This document shows, one piece after another, positions 36,704 through 48,000 of a stretch of DNA of 64,000 nucleotides (position 1 is the first letter of the stretch; each line of letters begins with the position of its first letter). Location: positions 793,501 through 857,500 of the forward strand of contig NC_016745.1 of NCBI RefSeq assembly GCF_000243075.1, written 5' to 3'. Below the pieces are notes generated by a model. The model made no database searches. It saw only the letters and a program-made list of their open reading frames with translations, and was not told the DNA's origin. The stretch is from Oceanimonas sp. GK1 (lineage in GTDB: Bacteria > Pseudomonadota > Gammaproteobacteria > Enterobacterales > Aeromonadaceae). The position numbers and the translations under genes were made by a program.

Positions 36704-37027
36704 ATGTCCCTGTTTGACTGGTTTGGCGGCGCAAGCCAAGCCGCCGAGTCGGCCCCGGCGGTCACCAGCGCCGAACGGCTGGCGCTGTATCAGAAAGAGT
36801 GGTGCCCCTATTGCCAGCGGGTCAAGGCCGTGATCCGCGAGCTGGGTCTTGAGCTGACTGAATACGACACCAATGATCCCGAGCACCTACAGGCGCTGAT
36901 GGCCGGTGGCGGCCAGCGCATGGTGCCCTGCCTGCGCATTGAGCAGGATAACGGCGACTATTTCTGGCTGTATGAGTCGGCGGATATTGCTGCTTACCTG
37001 CGCCTGCATTTTGGCAAGGCGTCATGA
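36704..37027 (+). CDS. Glutaredoxin-family protein
   Basis: The 107-residue protein has a short variable N-terminus and then a thioredoxin-fold domain from about residue 22. The dithiol site is C34-P-Y-C37 ([10 protein letters not shown]), the cis-proline is in MVPCLRI, and the end resembles a GST N-terminal domain ([14 protein letters not shown]). It probably reduces disulfides with glutathione. It lies 8 bp after erpA and overlaps the HIT gene by 4 bp (ATGA), so the three form one transcription unit. Confidence 0.9.
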   Translation: MSLFDWFGGASQAAESAPAVTSAERLALYQKEWCPYCQRVKAVIRELGLELTEYDTNDPEHLQALMAGGGQRMVPCLRIEQDNGDYFWLYESADIAAYLRLHFGKAS

Positions 37028-37452
37028 ACGACTTTGTGCTGCATGAACGCCTGGCCGCCGACTGTGTGGTGCTGGGCGATCTGCCCTTAAGCCGAGTGCT
37101 GCTGGCCCGGGACGGCCGTTACCCCTGGCTGATTTTGGTGCCCCGCCACGCCGGGCTGCGGGAAATTCACCATTTATGCGAGGCCGACCAGCAGCAGCTG
37201 ATGCGCGAGTCCTGCGCCCTGGGCCGGTTGATGGAAACCGTGCTGTCGCCCGACAAGCTCAACGTGGCGGCGCTCGGCAACCTGGTGCCCCAGCTGCACC
37301 TCCACCATATTGCCCGCTTTACCGGCGATGACGCCTGGCCCGGCCCAATCTGGGGGCGGTTTGAGGCTCAGCACTACGACAACGCCGAGGCCGAAGCCGA
37401 CCGCTGGCGCGAGCGGCTGGCCAGCCTGTCGGACTTTGTGCCAGCCCAATAA
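37024..37452 (+). CDS. HIT-domain protein lacking the usual third histidine
   Basis: The 142-residue protein has a histidine-triad fold: [16 protein letters not shown], an NVAALGN segment, and the core [10 protein letters not shown]. In canonical HIT hydrolases the core is H-x-H-x-H with the third histidine as nucleophile. Here that position is isoleucine (H-L-H-H-I), as I recall for related proteobacterial HIT proteins. Hydrolase activity is therefore uncertain and nucleotide binding more likely. It is last in the erpA-glutaredoxin-HIT unit and is followed by a terminator. Confidence 0.88.
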   Translation: MNDFVLHERLAADCVVLGDLPLSRVLLARDGRYPWLILVPRHAGLREIHHLCEADQQQLMRESCALGRLMETVLSPDKLNVAALGNLVPQLHLHHIARFTGDDAWPGPIWGRFEAQHYDNAEAEADRWRERLASLSDFVPAQ

Positions 37453-37480
37453 AAACGGCCCGCGTTCTGCGGGCCGTTTT
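37452..37480 (+). terminator. Bidirectional rho-independent terminator
   Basis: A perfect 12-bp stem, AAAACGGCCCGC with GCGGGCCGTTTT, has a 5-nt loop. It starts at the stop codon of the HIT gene. It can serve this gene and, in reverse, the M23 peptidase gene. Confidence 0.93.
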
Positions 37481-37561
37481 GTTTCCTGCCTCCGTGCAAT
37501 GCGAAGTACCTGAGTGGCCTGTTCGCAGCATGCGGTTCGATTGGTATTTGATGGCGGTTAC

Positions 37562-38845
37562 TTAATTCTTCGCCAGCATCACCTCGCCGATACGGGTCAG
37601 CTGGGCCAGCCGTTGCTTGGCCTTGGGCTTGAAGCGGGCCAGCTCGCCGGCGGGCAGCCTGGCGGCCTGGGGCAGTTTCACCGTTTTCGGATCCTGATGC
37701 ACGCCATTGACCAGGAACTCGTAGTGCAGGTGCGGGCCGGTCACCCGACCGGTGGCCCCAAGCGTGCCGATTTGCTGCTCCTGCTTCACGCGCTGCCCTT
37801 TTTTCACCATGCGTTTGTCCAGGTGCAGGTACTTGGTGACATAGGTGCTGTCGTGGCGAATAAACACATAGTTGCCGTTAAAACGGTTATAGCCCGACTC
37901 GGTCACCACCCCGCTGCCGGCCGCGACGATGGGGGTTCCGACCCGGGCAGCGTAGTCGATGCCCCGGTGCGGACGCACCTGGCCGGTCACCGGGTGCAGC
38001 CGGCGCGGATTGAAGTTGGAGCTGATATGGCTGAAGTTCACCGGCGCGCGCAAAAAGCTCTTGCGCATGGCCCGGCCGTCCGGTGAGTAGTAGTTGCCGT
38101 CGTCGTGGCGCACCGCCTGGTACACTCGCCCCTGATTAACGAACTCGGCGGCCAGAATGTCGCCGGTGCCCACACGAAAGCCGTCCTTGTAGGTTTCCTC
38201 AAACAGCACGGTGAAATGATCTCCGGCCCGAATATCGAGGGCAAAGTCCAGATCCCAGGCAAACATGGCCGCCAGGTTCATGATCTGGGGAGCGCTGAGG
38301 CCGGCGGCGATCCCGGCATTCCAGAAGCTGGAGTGCACCCTGGCTTGGGCAAAGCGGGTACGGTTTTCCAGCTCGGCGCTGTGCACGCGGCTTTGCAGGC
38401 CGCTGCCGGTCTGGCGGATCTCCAGGGTGCGGGCCGCATCCAGGGAGTAGAGCAGGGCGGCAAAGTCCCCCTGGCGGTTGAAGCGGAAGGTGAGCTTGTC
38501 GCCGGGGTGCAGGGTATGCAGGGGATCGGCTTCCTTCAGCCGGCTGATGTCGTGCAGCAGGCCGGAAGGCAGCCCCTGACGGGCGAAAATGAGCGACAGG
38601 GCGTCACCGGGGCGCACCTGGACCACCCGCTCCTGGGCATCGGGGCGCGACTCGGTAAAGGGAATGTTTTCCACCTGCAGTGCCAGGGGCTGGCGCTTGC
38701 CAATCACGGTATTCTCGGCGCTGTCACGGCTGGCCAGGGCCGACTCGGTGGGGGCCAGCGCCAGCAGCAGAAGGCTGGCGCCCAGGGTGGAAATGGCAAT
38801 GCGGTGGCCGCGGGGCAGTATTCTGAACAGTCTGATCATGGGCAT
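37562..38845 (-). CDS. M23-family murein DD-endopeptidase, MepM-like
   Basis: This is a periplasmic enzyme predicted to cut peptidoglycan crosslinks so that new strands can be inserted. The 427-residue protein has an N-terminal membrane anchor/signal at about 15-35 and an OapA/LysM-like region at about 70-150 (VVQVRPGDALSLIFARQGL). A LytM catalytic domain lies at about 275-400 with the zinc ligands in HRGIDYAA and HLHYEF. All ligands are present. GGAAGAG lies about 7 nt before ATG 38845. It diverges from tyrS. Confidence 0.93.
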   Translation of the reverse strand: MPMIRLFRILPRGHRIAISTLGASLLLLALAPTESALASRDSAENTVIGKRQPLALQVENIPFTESRPDAQERVVQVRPGDALSLIFARQGLPSGLLHDISRLKEADPLHTLHPGDKLTFRFNRQGDFAALLYSLDAARTLEIRQTGSGLQSRVHSAELENRTRFAQARVHSSFWNAGIAAGLSAPQIMNLAAMFAWDLDFALDIRAGDHFTVLFEETYKDGFRVGTGDILAAEFVNQGRVYQAVRHDDGNYYSPDGRAMRKSFLRAPVNFSHISSNFNPRRLHPVTGQVRPHRGIDYAARVGTPIVAAGSGVVTESGYNRFNGNYVFIRHDSTYVTKYLHLDKRMVKKGQRVKQEQQIGTLGATGRVTGPHLHYEFLVNGVHQDPKTVKLPQAARLPAGELARFKPKAKQRLAQLTRIGEVMLAKN

Positions 38846-39014
38846 GTTCGGGCTCTTCCCTGAAAACTGGCAAAAATTCTACAGTCTTTCCAATTTATTC
38901 GCCATTCCAGTAATATGGCATGTTTCTTAATGATATCGCCTGACCTTCCTTGTGTGCCCCGGCCTGAATCAAGGGAGACCCCACTCAGGCCTGCCGAACA
39001 GGAGTGAAGTCGTC

Positions 39015-40211
39015 ATGTCCCAGCTGGAAGCGGCGCTTGCAGAAATCAAGCGCGGTGCCGAAGAAATACTGGTTGAAGAAGAGCTGATTGCCAAGCTGAA
39101 GGAAGGTCGCCCGCTGCGGGTGAAACTGGGCATGGATCCCACCGCCCCCGACATTCACCTGGGCCATACCGTCATTCTCAACAAGCTGCGCCAGTTCCAG
39201 GATCTGGGCCATGAAGTGCTGTTGCTGATCGGCGACTTTACCGCCCAGGTGGGGGATCCGTCCGGCAAGAACAGCACCCGTCCGCCGCTGACCCCCGAGC
39301 AGGTAGCCGACAATGCCAGAACCTACGCCGAGCAGGCATTCAAGGTGCTGGATCCGGCCAAAACCGAAATCGTGTACAACTCCAGCTGGCTGGGCGAACT
39401 GGGTGCCACCGGCATGATTCGGTTGGCATCCAAGCTGACCGTGGCGCGCATGCTGGAGCGGGACGACTTCAAAAAGCGCTACGCCGCCGGCCAGTCCATC
39501 GCCATTCACGAGTTCATGTACCCGCTGCTGCAGGGCTATGACTCGGTGGCGCTGAAGGCCGATATCGAGCTGGGTGGTACCGATCAGAAGTTCAATCTGC
39601 TGATGGGCCGCGAGCTGCAAAAGGACGCCGGCATGTCGCCCCAGGTGGTGCTGACCATGCCGTTGCTGGAAGGTCTGGACGGCATCAAGAAAATGTCCAA
39701 GTCCGCTGGCAACTACATCGGGGTGGACGAAGCCCCGAACGAGATGTTCGGCAAGATCATGTCACTGTCCGATGAGCTGATGTGGCGTTACTTCGAGCTG
39801 CTGTCCCGCCGCAGCCTGGACGAGCTGGCCGCCCTCAGGCAACAGGTGGCCGAGGGCGCCAACCCGCGGGATACCAAGATCCTGCTGGCCAAGGAAATCA
39901 TCACCCGCTATCACAGCGAAGCGGCGGCGGAGCAGGCCCATCAGGACTTTGTGCAGCGTTTCCAGAAAAACGCCATTCCCGACGATCTGCCGGAGGTCAC
40001 CCTGAACGCCGGGGTGGAAGGCATTGGCATCGCCAACCTGCTGAAGGACGCGGGTCTGGTGGCTTCCACCTCCGAAGCCCTGCGCATGATCAAGCAGGGT
40101 GCGGTCAAGGTGGACGGTGACAAGCTGGAAGACGGCAAGCTGCAGGTGCAGCCCGGCCAGGCGGTATACCAGGTGGGCAAGCGCAAGTTCGCCAAAGTCA
40201 CCGTGGCCTGA
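39015..40211 (+). CDS. tyrS: Tyrosyl-tRNA synthetase
   Basis: TyrS attaches tyrosine to its tRNA. The 398-residue class I enzyme has the HIGH-type motif HLGH ([12 protein letters not shown]), the KMSKS loop ([11 protein letters not shown]) and a C-terminal S4 RNA-binding domain ([16 protein letters not shown]). The wording [12 protein letters not shown] marks the TyrZ-like branch common in Pseudomonas and Vibrio rather than the E. coli TyrS branch. ATG 39015 with AGGAG 10 nt upstream is chosen; the frame from 38952 adds 21 unrelated residues. Confidence 0.97.
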   Translation: MSQLEAALAEIKRGAEEILVEEELIAKLKEGRPLRVKLGMDPTAPDIHLGHTVILNKLRQFQDLGHEVLLLIGDFTAQVGDPSGKNSTRPPLTPEQVADNARTYAEQAFKVLDPAKTEIVYNSSWLGELGATGMIRLASKLTVARMLERDDFKKRYAAGQSIAIHEFMYPLLQGYDSVALKADIELGGTDQKFNLLMGRELQKDAGMSPQVVLTMPLLEGLDGIKKMSKSAGNYIGVDEAPNEMFGKIMSLSDELMWRYFELLSRRSLDELAALRQQVAEGANPRDTKILLAKEIITRYHSEAAAEQAHQDFVQRFQKNAIPDDLPEVTLNAGVEGIGIANLLKDAGLVASTSEALRMIKQGAVKVDGDKLEDGKLQVQPGQAVYQVGKRKFAKVTVA

Positions 40212-40231
40212 TCCTGACGCTTGAACCATGC

Positions 40232-40263
40232 AAAAGGGCAGCTCGAATGAGCTGCCCTTTTTT
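40232..40263 (+). terminator. Rho-independent terminator of tyrS
   Basis: The stem AAAAGGGCAGCTC pairs with GAGCTGCCCTTTT around a GAAT core and is followed by more T residues. It lies 20 bp after tyrS. Confidence 0.95.
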
Positions 40264-40270
40264 CATGTTG

Positions 40271-40298
40271 GACGTTTGACGTCTTACGTTTGACGTCT
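40271..40298 (+). repeat. Short tandem repeat of ACGTTTGACGTCT
   Basis: Two exact 13-bp copies at 40272-40284 and 40286-40298 are followed by related CTCACC/CTTACC/CTCACG words to 40320. Similar GTGAGACGT/ACGTCTCAC words flank the IS3 element at 3630-3660 and 4926-4950. Confidence 0.6.
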
Positions 40299-40325
40299 CA
40301 CCCCTTACCCCTCACGTCCTCGCCT

Positions 40326-40955
40326 TCACCGCGTCAGCGAAAAGGCGGGCAGTGACAGGTGCCAGCGAATGGCGGCCACCCGCAGCACAAAGGTGCCCAG
40401 CATGCCGAGCCCGGTGGCCAGCAGGGTAGGCAGGCCCAACGCCAGGGAGCCGGTATAGAGAATGCCACCCAGGATGCAGGCGGTGGCGTAGATTTCCCGC
40501 TGCAGCACCATAGGCACTTCCCGGGCCAGCACGTCCCGAATCATACCGCCGGCCACCCCGGTGATCACGCCCATCACTACCGCCACCATGCCCGAGGTGC
40601 CGTGGTTCAGGGCCTTGTCGGCGCCGATCACGGTAAACACCGCCAGGCCAAAGGCATCGGCCAGGGGCAGCATGTACCAGGGCAAGCGGCGCGGCAGCCG
40701 CACAAGATAAAGTCCGATCAGGGCGGTGACCAGGATCACCCAGAGGTAAACGCTGTCGGCCACCCAGAACACCTGCTCGGCACCGATGATCAGATCCCGT
40801 ATGGTACCGCCGCCAATGGCGGTGACCGCCGCCAGCACGATTACCCCAAAGCCATCCATGCGCAAACGGCCCGCCACCAGTATGCCCGAAAAGGCGAACA
40901 CGGCGGTGCCGAACAAATCGCTCCAGTAAAACACCGAATCAACCAGCGGCAACAC
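40326..40955 (-). CDS. yadS: TRIC/UPF0126-type cation channel family protein YadS
   Basis: The 209-residue inner-membrane protein has about seven hydrophobic helices made of two repeated halves, each with a glycine-rich loop: [13 protein letters not shown] and [14 protein letters not shown]. These GG.IRD loops are the signature of the bacterial TRIC-like/UPF0126 family, which in structural work forms trimeric cation channels. The physiological ion is unknown. The order yadS-btuF-mtnN matches E. coli, and the gap to btuF is 54 bp. Confidence 0.92.
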   Translation of the reverse strand: MLPLVDSVFYWSDLFGTAVFAFSGILVAGRLRMDGFGVIVLAAVTAIGGGTIRDLIIGAEQVFWVADSVYLWVILVTALIGLYLVRLPRRLPWYMLPLADAFGLAVFTVIGADKALNHGTSGMVAVVMGVITGVAGGMIRDVLAREVPMVLQREIYATACILGGILYTGSLALGLPTLLATGLGMLGTFVLRVAAIRWHLSLPAFSLTR

Positions 40956-41009
40956 TTGTTTTTACCTCAAGAAAAAGGGCCGCCATTGTATAGAGGCGGC
41001 ACACGGAAC

Positions 41010-41825
41010 TCAATGCACCTGGAGTTTATGTTCCCGGGCCAGATCCAGTTGCCGGCACAGGGCGGCAATGCCGCCGGGAGTGCGGGGCGTAAAACGGTGC
41101 AGGGTGTCGACATCCACGGCAAACAGCTGATTGCGGCTCACCGCCGTCAGCGTGGGCCAGTCTTTCCAGCGCTGCATGGCCTGGGGACTTTCCGCCAGTA
41201 TCACCTCGGGGTTTTGTGCCAGCACAAATTCCGGGTCGATCTGGGGATAGGGGGTGGGGCTGTCGGCGGTAATGCTGACACCGCCGCACAGGGTGACCGC
41301 CTGGCCCATCCAGGTATGCCGGCTGGCGGACATCAAGGGTACTTCATTGAGCTGGTAAAACACCCGGACCGGTACGGCATCCTGGTAGCGCCGGCGCAGG
41401 GCATCAAGGGTCCGTCGATAGTGCTCGGCCACCTGCCGGGCCTGTTGCTGGTGTCCGGTCAGCCGGCCAAAACGGGCCAGCTCGTCACCGAGGTCTTCCA
41501 GCCGTTTGGGCTCGGAGTATTCCACCGGAATGCCCAGTTGCACCAGAGGGGCGACCTGCAGCGACTGGGCGCTTTGCCAGGCGATGATCAGATCCGGCTC
41601 CAGCGCCAGAATGCGCTCCAGATTAACGGAGCGGTAGTTCGCTATTTGGGGCAGGTCTGCCACCGCTTCCGGGTAGTCGCTGGCACTGTCGACGCCCACC
41701 ACCTGATCCCCGGCGCCGATGGCAAACAGGAGCTCGGTAATATGGGGCGCCAGGCTGACGATACGACGGGCCTCGCCCCATGCCAGCCCCGGTAGCAGTA
41801 ACAGGCACAGCAGTAATCTAGCCAT
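41010..41825 (-). CDS. btuF: Periplasmic vitamin B12-binding protein
   Basis: BtuF captures cobalamin in the periplasm and delivers it to the BtuCD importer. The 271-residue protein has a signal peptide (about residues 1-17, ending LAWGEA) and the class III binding-protein fold with RIVSLAPHITELLFAIGAG and LIIAWQSAQS. The start overlaps the end of the cbiB-like gene by 8 bp. btuCD are not in this window. Confidence 0.93.
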   Translation of the reverse strand: MARLLLCLLLLPGLAWGEARRIVSLAPHITELLFAIGAGDQVVGVDSASDYPEAVADLPQIANYRSVNLERILALEPDLIIAWQSAQSLQVAPLVQLGIPVEYSEPKRLEDLGDELARFGRLTGHQQQARQVAEHYRRTLDALRRRYQDAVPVRVFYQLNEVPLMSASRHTWMGQAVTLCGGVSITADSPTPYPQIDPEFVLAQNPEVILAESPQAMQRWKDWPTLTAVSRNQLFAVDVDTLHRFTPRTPGGIAALCRQLDLAREHKLQVH

Positions 41826-42741
41826 AAAACAGCGGCACCAGGGTCAGGGTCCAGGCGATGGACAGCCAGAACAGCGGCGCCAGTACCAGCCTCAGCAGCA
41901 GGGCGTGCACCTGGCCGGCCTGAATCTGGCTGCCAGCCCCCAGCTTGGGGTAATAATCCGTGGCCTGGGTATAACGGCGCGGCCCGCCCAGGCCGGCCCC
42001 CACCCCGCCGGCGGCCACCGCCAGTAGCCGGCCGGCGGCGGGAAAGGCCCACAGTCCGCCCTTGGGCCAGGCGGCCAGGGCCCGGCGGGAGCCCGGGTAC
42101 AACAACAGGGTCAGCGCCATGGCATGGCAGGGCAGCCAGGCCATGGCCCGGTACAGCCATGAGGGCAGGGTGCCAAAGTCGCGCCACTCGGCCAGCTTGC
42201 AGGGCCAGGCCTGCACTGCCAGACGCAGCAGGGCAAAGATCAGGGCGGCATAAATCCCCCCGGCCAGGAACCAGCAGGCCAGGGCGAAGTCCGCGGCCAG
42301 GCGCAGCACCGCCACTTCCGCCACCGCCTTGCGAAGGCCCAGCTCCGACAGCGGATCGGTCTGGCGTAGGCACAGCGGGGCCAGGGTCAGCCGGGCCAGA
42401 TTGCGTTGCTCGGGTAGTTGCTTAAGGCATTGCGGCAGCCGCCGGCTGAGCCTGCCCGCATCAAAACAGGCCCACAGCAGCAGGACTTCCAGCAAGGCCG
42501 GCCAGGGCGCCAGCTCGGCCAGCGCCCACCAGGCCGCCAGCAGCGGCAACAGGGTCACCAGCAGCAGGCCAGCCCCCGCTGCCCGCAAGTAGCCCGGGCC
42601 GTAACCGGGCCTGTTCAGCCGCCGGCCCAGCCGGGCGAGCCCGGCCGTCAGCAATGGCTGCAGCTTGTCGGCGGGTTGCAGCAGGCTGAGCAGCAGCGCC
42701 AGGGTCAGCAGGCTGAGAGGATGCTCAAGCAGATAGGCCAT
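41818..42741 (-). CDS. CobD/CbiB-family cobalamin biosynthesis membrane protein
   Basis: The 307-residue protein is hydrophobic with several membrane segments (LLTLALLLSLL, AAGAGLLLVTLLPLLAAWW in part, LLRLVLAPLFWLSIAW). It shows CobD/CbiB-type blocks LGLRKAVAEVAVLRLAADF and GGPRRYTQATDYYPKLGAG. CbiB attaches the aminopropanol arm to cobyric acid. Without the rest of the pathway here it may work in salvage of cobinamide-type precursors next to btuF. It overlaps btuF and lies 3 bp after mtnN, so mtnN-cbiB-btuF is one operon. The family assignment is good, but the exact reaction is inferred. Confidence 0.82.
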   Translation of the reverse strand: MAYLLEHPLSLLTLALLLSLLQPADKLQPLLTAGLARLGRRLNRPGYGPGYLRAAGAGLLLVTLLPLLAAWWALAELAPWPALLEVLLLWACFDAGRLSRRLPQCLKQLPEQRNLARLTLAPLCLRQTDPLSELGLRKAVAEVAVLRLAADFALACWFLAGGIYAALIFALLRLAVQAWPCKLAEWRDFGTLPSWLYRAMAWLPCHAMALTLLLYPGSRRALAAWPKGGLWAFPAAGRLLAVAAGGVGAGLGGPRRYTQATDYYPKLGAGSQIQAGQVHALLLRLVLAPLFWLSIAWTLTLVPLFYG

Positions 42742-42744
42742 GGC

Positions 42745-43443
42745 TTAGCCGGGCAGGCGCTGAACCATGGCCCGGACCATGGCCGAGGAATGGCGGGCGG
42801 CCACGTCCAGAAAGGCTTCAAAGGATTCGGCCTGCTCCTTGCCGGCGATGTCCGACAGGGCGCGCACCACCACAAAGGGCACCTTGAACTGATGGCACAC
42901 CTGGGCGATGGCGCCGGCTTCCATTTCGCAGGCCTTCATGGCCGGAAAATCGGTCACCGCCTTGTGCAGCTGATCTTCCCGGTGCATAAACTGATCACCT
43001 GTACAGATAAGCCCCACGGCGGAGTGAATGTCGTCCTGGCCGGTGAGGCATTCCCGGGCCAGCTCGATCAGCGCCGGATCGGCGGTAAAGGCCGGGGGTT
43101 GCTGGGCCATCTGGCCCATTTCGTAACCAAAGGCGGTCACGTCCACGTCGTGAAAGCGCACTTCGCTGGACACCACCACATCGCCCACGTGCAGGGCCGG
43201 ATCAAAACCGCCGGCGGAGCCGGTGTTAATTACGCATTTGGGAGTAAAGCGCTCCAGCAGCAGGGTGGTGGCGATGCTGGCGGCGACCTTGCCGATGCCG
43301 GAGCGGGTGATCACCACCTCCTTGCCGGCAAGGAGGCCCTGGTAGAATTCACAGCCGCCCACGGAGGTGGTGGTGGCGTTTTCCAGCTGGGCGCGCAGCT
43401 CGGCCACTTCCTGCTCCATGGCCCCGATAATTCCGATAGTCAT
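42745..43443 (-). CDS. mtnN: 5'-methylthioadenosine/S-adenosylhomocysteine nucleosidase
   Basis: MtnN (Pfs) cleaves adenine from MTA and SAH, removing SAM by-products and feeding AI-2 synthesis. The 232-residue protein has the start [14 protein letters not shown], the NTGSAGGF substrate loop, the [10 protein letters not shown] ribose-binding glutamate and the catalytic aspartate in VRALSDIAG. It is the first gene of the leftward mtnN-cbiB-btuF operon. Confidence 0.98.
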   Translation of the reverse strand: MTIGIIGAMEQEVAELRAQLENATTTSVGGCEFYQGLLAGKEVVITRSGIGKVAASIATTLLLERFTPKCVINTGSAGGFDPALHVGDVVVSSEVRFHDVDVTAFGYEMGQMAQQPPAFTADPALIELARECLTGQDDIHSAVGLICTGDQFMHREDQLHKAVTDFPAMKACEMEAGAIAQVCHQFKVPFVVVRALSDIAGKEQAESFEAFLDVAARHSSAMVRAMVQRLPG

Positions 43444-43620
43444 AACAATGAGTTCCGCAAAAATGATGGCCGCAAGTGTACCACCATCACCTTAAAAGGC
43501 CGATTGCAGAGCACCTAAAATCGTTTGTTGGATGTGGATTTGTGGATTGCGAAGCATCAGTGCCCCGTATTCGACGAAATTGCACGATATCTCAAACGCT
43601 TATCGGCGAAGTTAAAACAA
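43444..43620. other. Intergenic region between mtnN and gltD
   Basis: Together with the terminator this gap is 222 bp. It should hold the mtnN promoter; I see no clear operator or small gene. Confidence 0.4.
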
Positions 43621-43645
43621 AAAGGCCGCTCGGTGAGCGGCCTTT
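43621..43645 (-). terminator. Rho-independent terminator of gltBD
   Basis: AAAGGCCGCTC pairs with GAGCGGCCTTT around a 3-nt loop. On the minus strand it is followed by TTTGTTTTAA. It lies 20 bp past the gltD stop. Confidence 0.9.
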
Positions 43646-43665
43646 GCACATGAAGACAATCGAAC

Positions 43666-45093
<1,428 letters not shown>

Positions 45094-48000
45094 TTACTGC
45101 GCGTGGACCCGAAGCTCGGCGGCGGAGCGGCTCTGGTGGCCCAGCAGGGATTTCACATCGCTGGACTTGGGTTTGACCAGCTTGAACTTGGGCAGGTAAC
45201 GGTCGAAGTCGGCCAGTATTTCCTGCGCCCGATCGCTGCCGGTTTCCTGCAGATGTTGGGTGATGATGCCGCGCAGGTGCTCCTGATGGATCACCAGCTC
45301 GTCCAGCCCCAGCAGCTCAACCAGCTCATGGTTGGTCTTGAGCTCGAAATTGTCGTCTTCGTCCAGCACATAGGCGAAACCGCCGGTCATGCCCGCGGCG
45401 AAGTTCACGCCGGTGCGGCCCAGTACGGTGACAATGCCGCTGGTCATGTACTCGCAGCCGTTGTCGCCCAGGCCTTCCACCACGGCGATGGCGCCGGAGT
45501 TGCGTACCGCGAACCGCTCGCCGGCGCGGCCGGCCACGTACAGGTAACCGCCGGTGGCGCCGTACAGGCAGGTGTTGCCCGCCAGGGTGGCGTCCTTGGA
45601 GGCAAAGGCCACGCCCACATGGGACTTGATCACCAGCTTGCCGCCGGTCATGCCCTTGCCCACATAGTCGTTAGCGTCGCCGGTGAGGATCATCTCCAGG
45701 CCGCCGGCGTTCCATACCCCAAAGCTCTGGCCGGCGGTGCCGTCCAGGTGAATGCGGACGGGATCCGCCGCCATGCCCTGGTTACCGTGGCGTTTGGCGA
45801 TTTCGCCGGACAGACGGGCCCCTACGGAGCGGTCGGTGTTGCGAATGGCGTAATAGAAGTCGCCGCCGCGCTTGCTTTCGATGGCGGGCAGGGCGTCTTC
45901 GGTTATTTTCAGGTTGAGCACCCCCTTGTCGAAGTTGGGGTTGCCGGTCTGACAGAACACACCCAGACCCGGCTTGGGCTCGGGTTTGGCCAAAATGCCA
46001 GACAGGTCCAGCTTCTGCTGCTTGGCGGTGAGGCCGGGCAGGGCTTCGAGCAGATCGGTGCGGCCGATCAGGTCGGTCAGCTTGGCCACGCCCAGTTGCG
46101 CCATCAGCTCGCGGGTTTCCTCGGCGATGAACTTGAAGTAGTGCTCCACCATTTCCGGCAGGCCAAGGAAGTGATCCCTGCGCAGCTTTTCATCCTGAGT
46201 GGCCACGCCGGTGGCGCAGTTGTTCAGGTGACAGATACGCAGGTACTTGCAGCCCAGGGCCACCATGGGGCCGGTACCAAAGCCGAAGCTTTCGGCACCC
46301 AGAATGGCCGCCTTGACGATGTCGAGACCGGTCTTCAGGCCGCCGTCCACCTGCAGCCGGACCTTGTGGCGCAGGCCGTTGGCCACCAGTGCCTGTTGGG
46401 TTTCGGCCAGGCCCAGCTCCCAGGGAGAGCCGGCGTACTTGACCGAGGTCAGCGGGCTGGCGCCGGTGCCGCCGTCGTAACCGGAAACGGTGATCAAGTC
46501 CGCATAGGCCTTGGCCACGCCGGTGGCGATGGTGCCCACGCCGGGCTCGGACACCAGCTTCACCGACACCAGGCAGTCCGGATTGATCTGCTTGATGTCA
46601 AAGATCAGCTGGGCCAGATCCTCGATGGAGTAAATGTCGTGGTGCGGCGGCGGCGAGATCAGGGTCACCCCTGGCACCGCATAACGCAGCTTGGCGATTT
46701 CGGCGGTCACCTTGTGGCCGGGCAGCTGGCCGCCCTCGCCGGGCTTGGCGCCCTGGGCCACCTTGATCTGAATGACCTCGGCGTTCATCAGGTAGTGCGG
46801 GGTCACGCCAAAGCGGCCGGAGGCCACCTGCTTGATCTTGGAGTTCTTCAGGCTGTTGAAGCGGCGGGGATCCTCGCCACCCTCGCCGGAGTTGCTCTGA
46901 CCGCCCAGGCGGTTCATGGCCACGGCCAGAGACTCGTGGGCTTCCGGCCCAAGCGCGCCGATGGACATGGCGGCGCTGTCGAAACGGGGGAACAGCTCGC
47001 TGGCCGGTTCCACCTCACTCAGGTCAATACCGGCACCGGCGGGCTTGAGGGTCAGCAGATCCCGCAGGGTGGCCACCGGACGCTCGTTCACCAGTTTGGC
47101 GTAGACCTTGTAGTCCTCGTAGCTGCCGGAGCGCACCGCCTTTTGCAGGCTGGTGACCACGTCCGGGTTGTAGCTGTGGTATTCGCCGCCGTGCACGTAC
47201 TTGAGCAGGCCGCCCTGGTTCAGGGGCTTGCGGGCAATCCAGGCCAGCTTGGCCAGGTTGAACAGGTCCTGCTGGAAGTCCTCAAAGGCGGCGCCCTGAA
47301 TACGGCTGGACACCCCCTTGAAGCACAGTTCCACCACCTCGTCGTGCAGGCCGATGGCTTCAAACAGCTGGGAGCAGCGGTAAGAGGCAATGGTGCTGAT
47401 GCCCATCTTGGACATCACCTTGTACAGGCCCTTGTTGATGCTGTTGCGGAAGTTCAGCAGCGCCTGGCGCAGGGGCATGTTCAGCACGCCGTCGGCCACC
47501 TGGCGGGCCAGGGTCTCGTAGGCCAGATAGGGGTAGATGGCGGTGGCGCCAAAGCCCAGCAGCACGGCGAACTGGTGCGGATCCCGGGTGCTGGCGGTTT
47601 CCACGATGATGTTGGAGTCGCAGCGCAGGTTGGCTTCGACCAGGGTGCGCTGCACCGCGCCCACCGCCATGGCGGCAGGGATCGGCAGGCGATCCTGGCG
47701 AATGGCGCGGTCGGACAGCACCAGCAGCACGGCGCCGTCGCGCACTGCGGTGGTGGCTTCTTCGCACAGCCGCAACAGGGCGGCTTTCAGGCCTTCGGCC
47801 GGATCAAAGTTCAGATCCAGCACGCAGTGCTTGTGGTGAGTCTGATCCAGGCCCATCAGCTGATGAAAATCGGAATACAGCAGAATGGGTGACTCAAACT
47901 GAACCCGGTGAGCATGGCCATGGGTCTCGTTGAACACGTTCTGCTCCCGGCCGATCAGGGTGGCCAGGGACATAACGTGGTTTTCCCGCAGCGGATCGAT

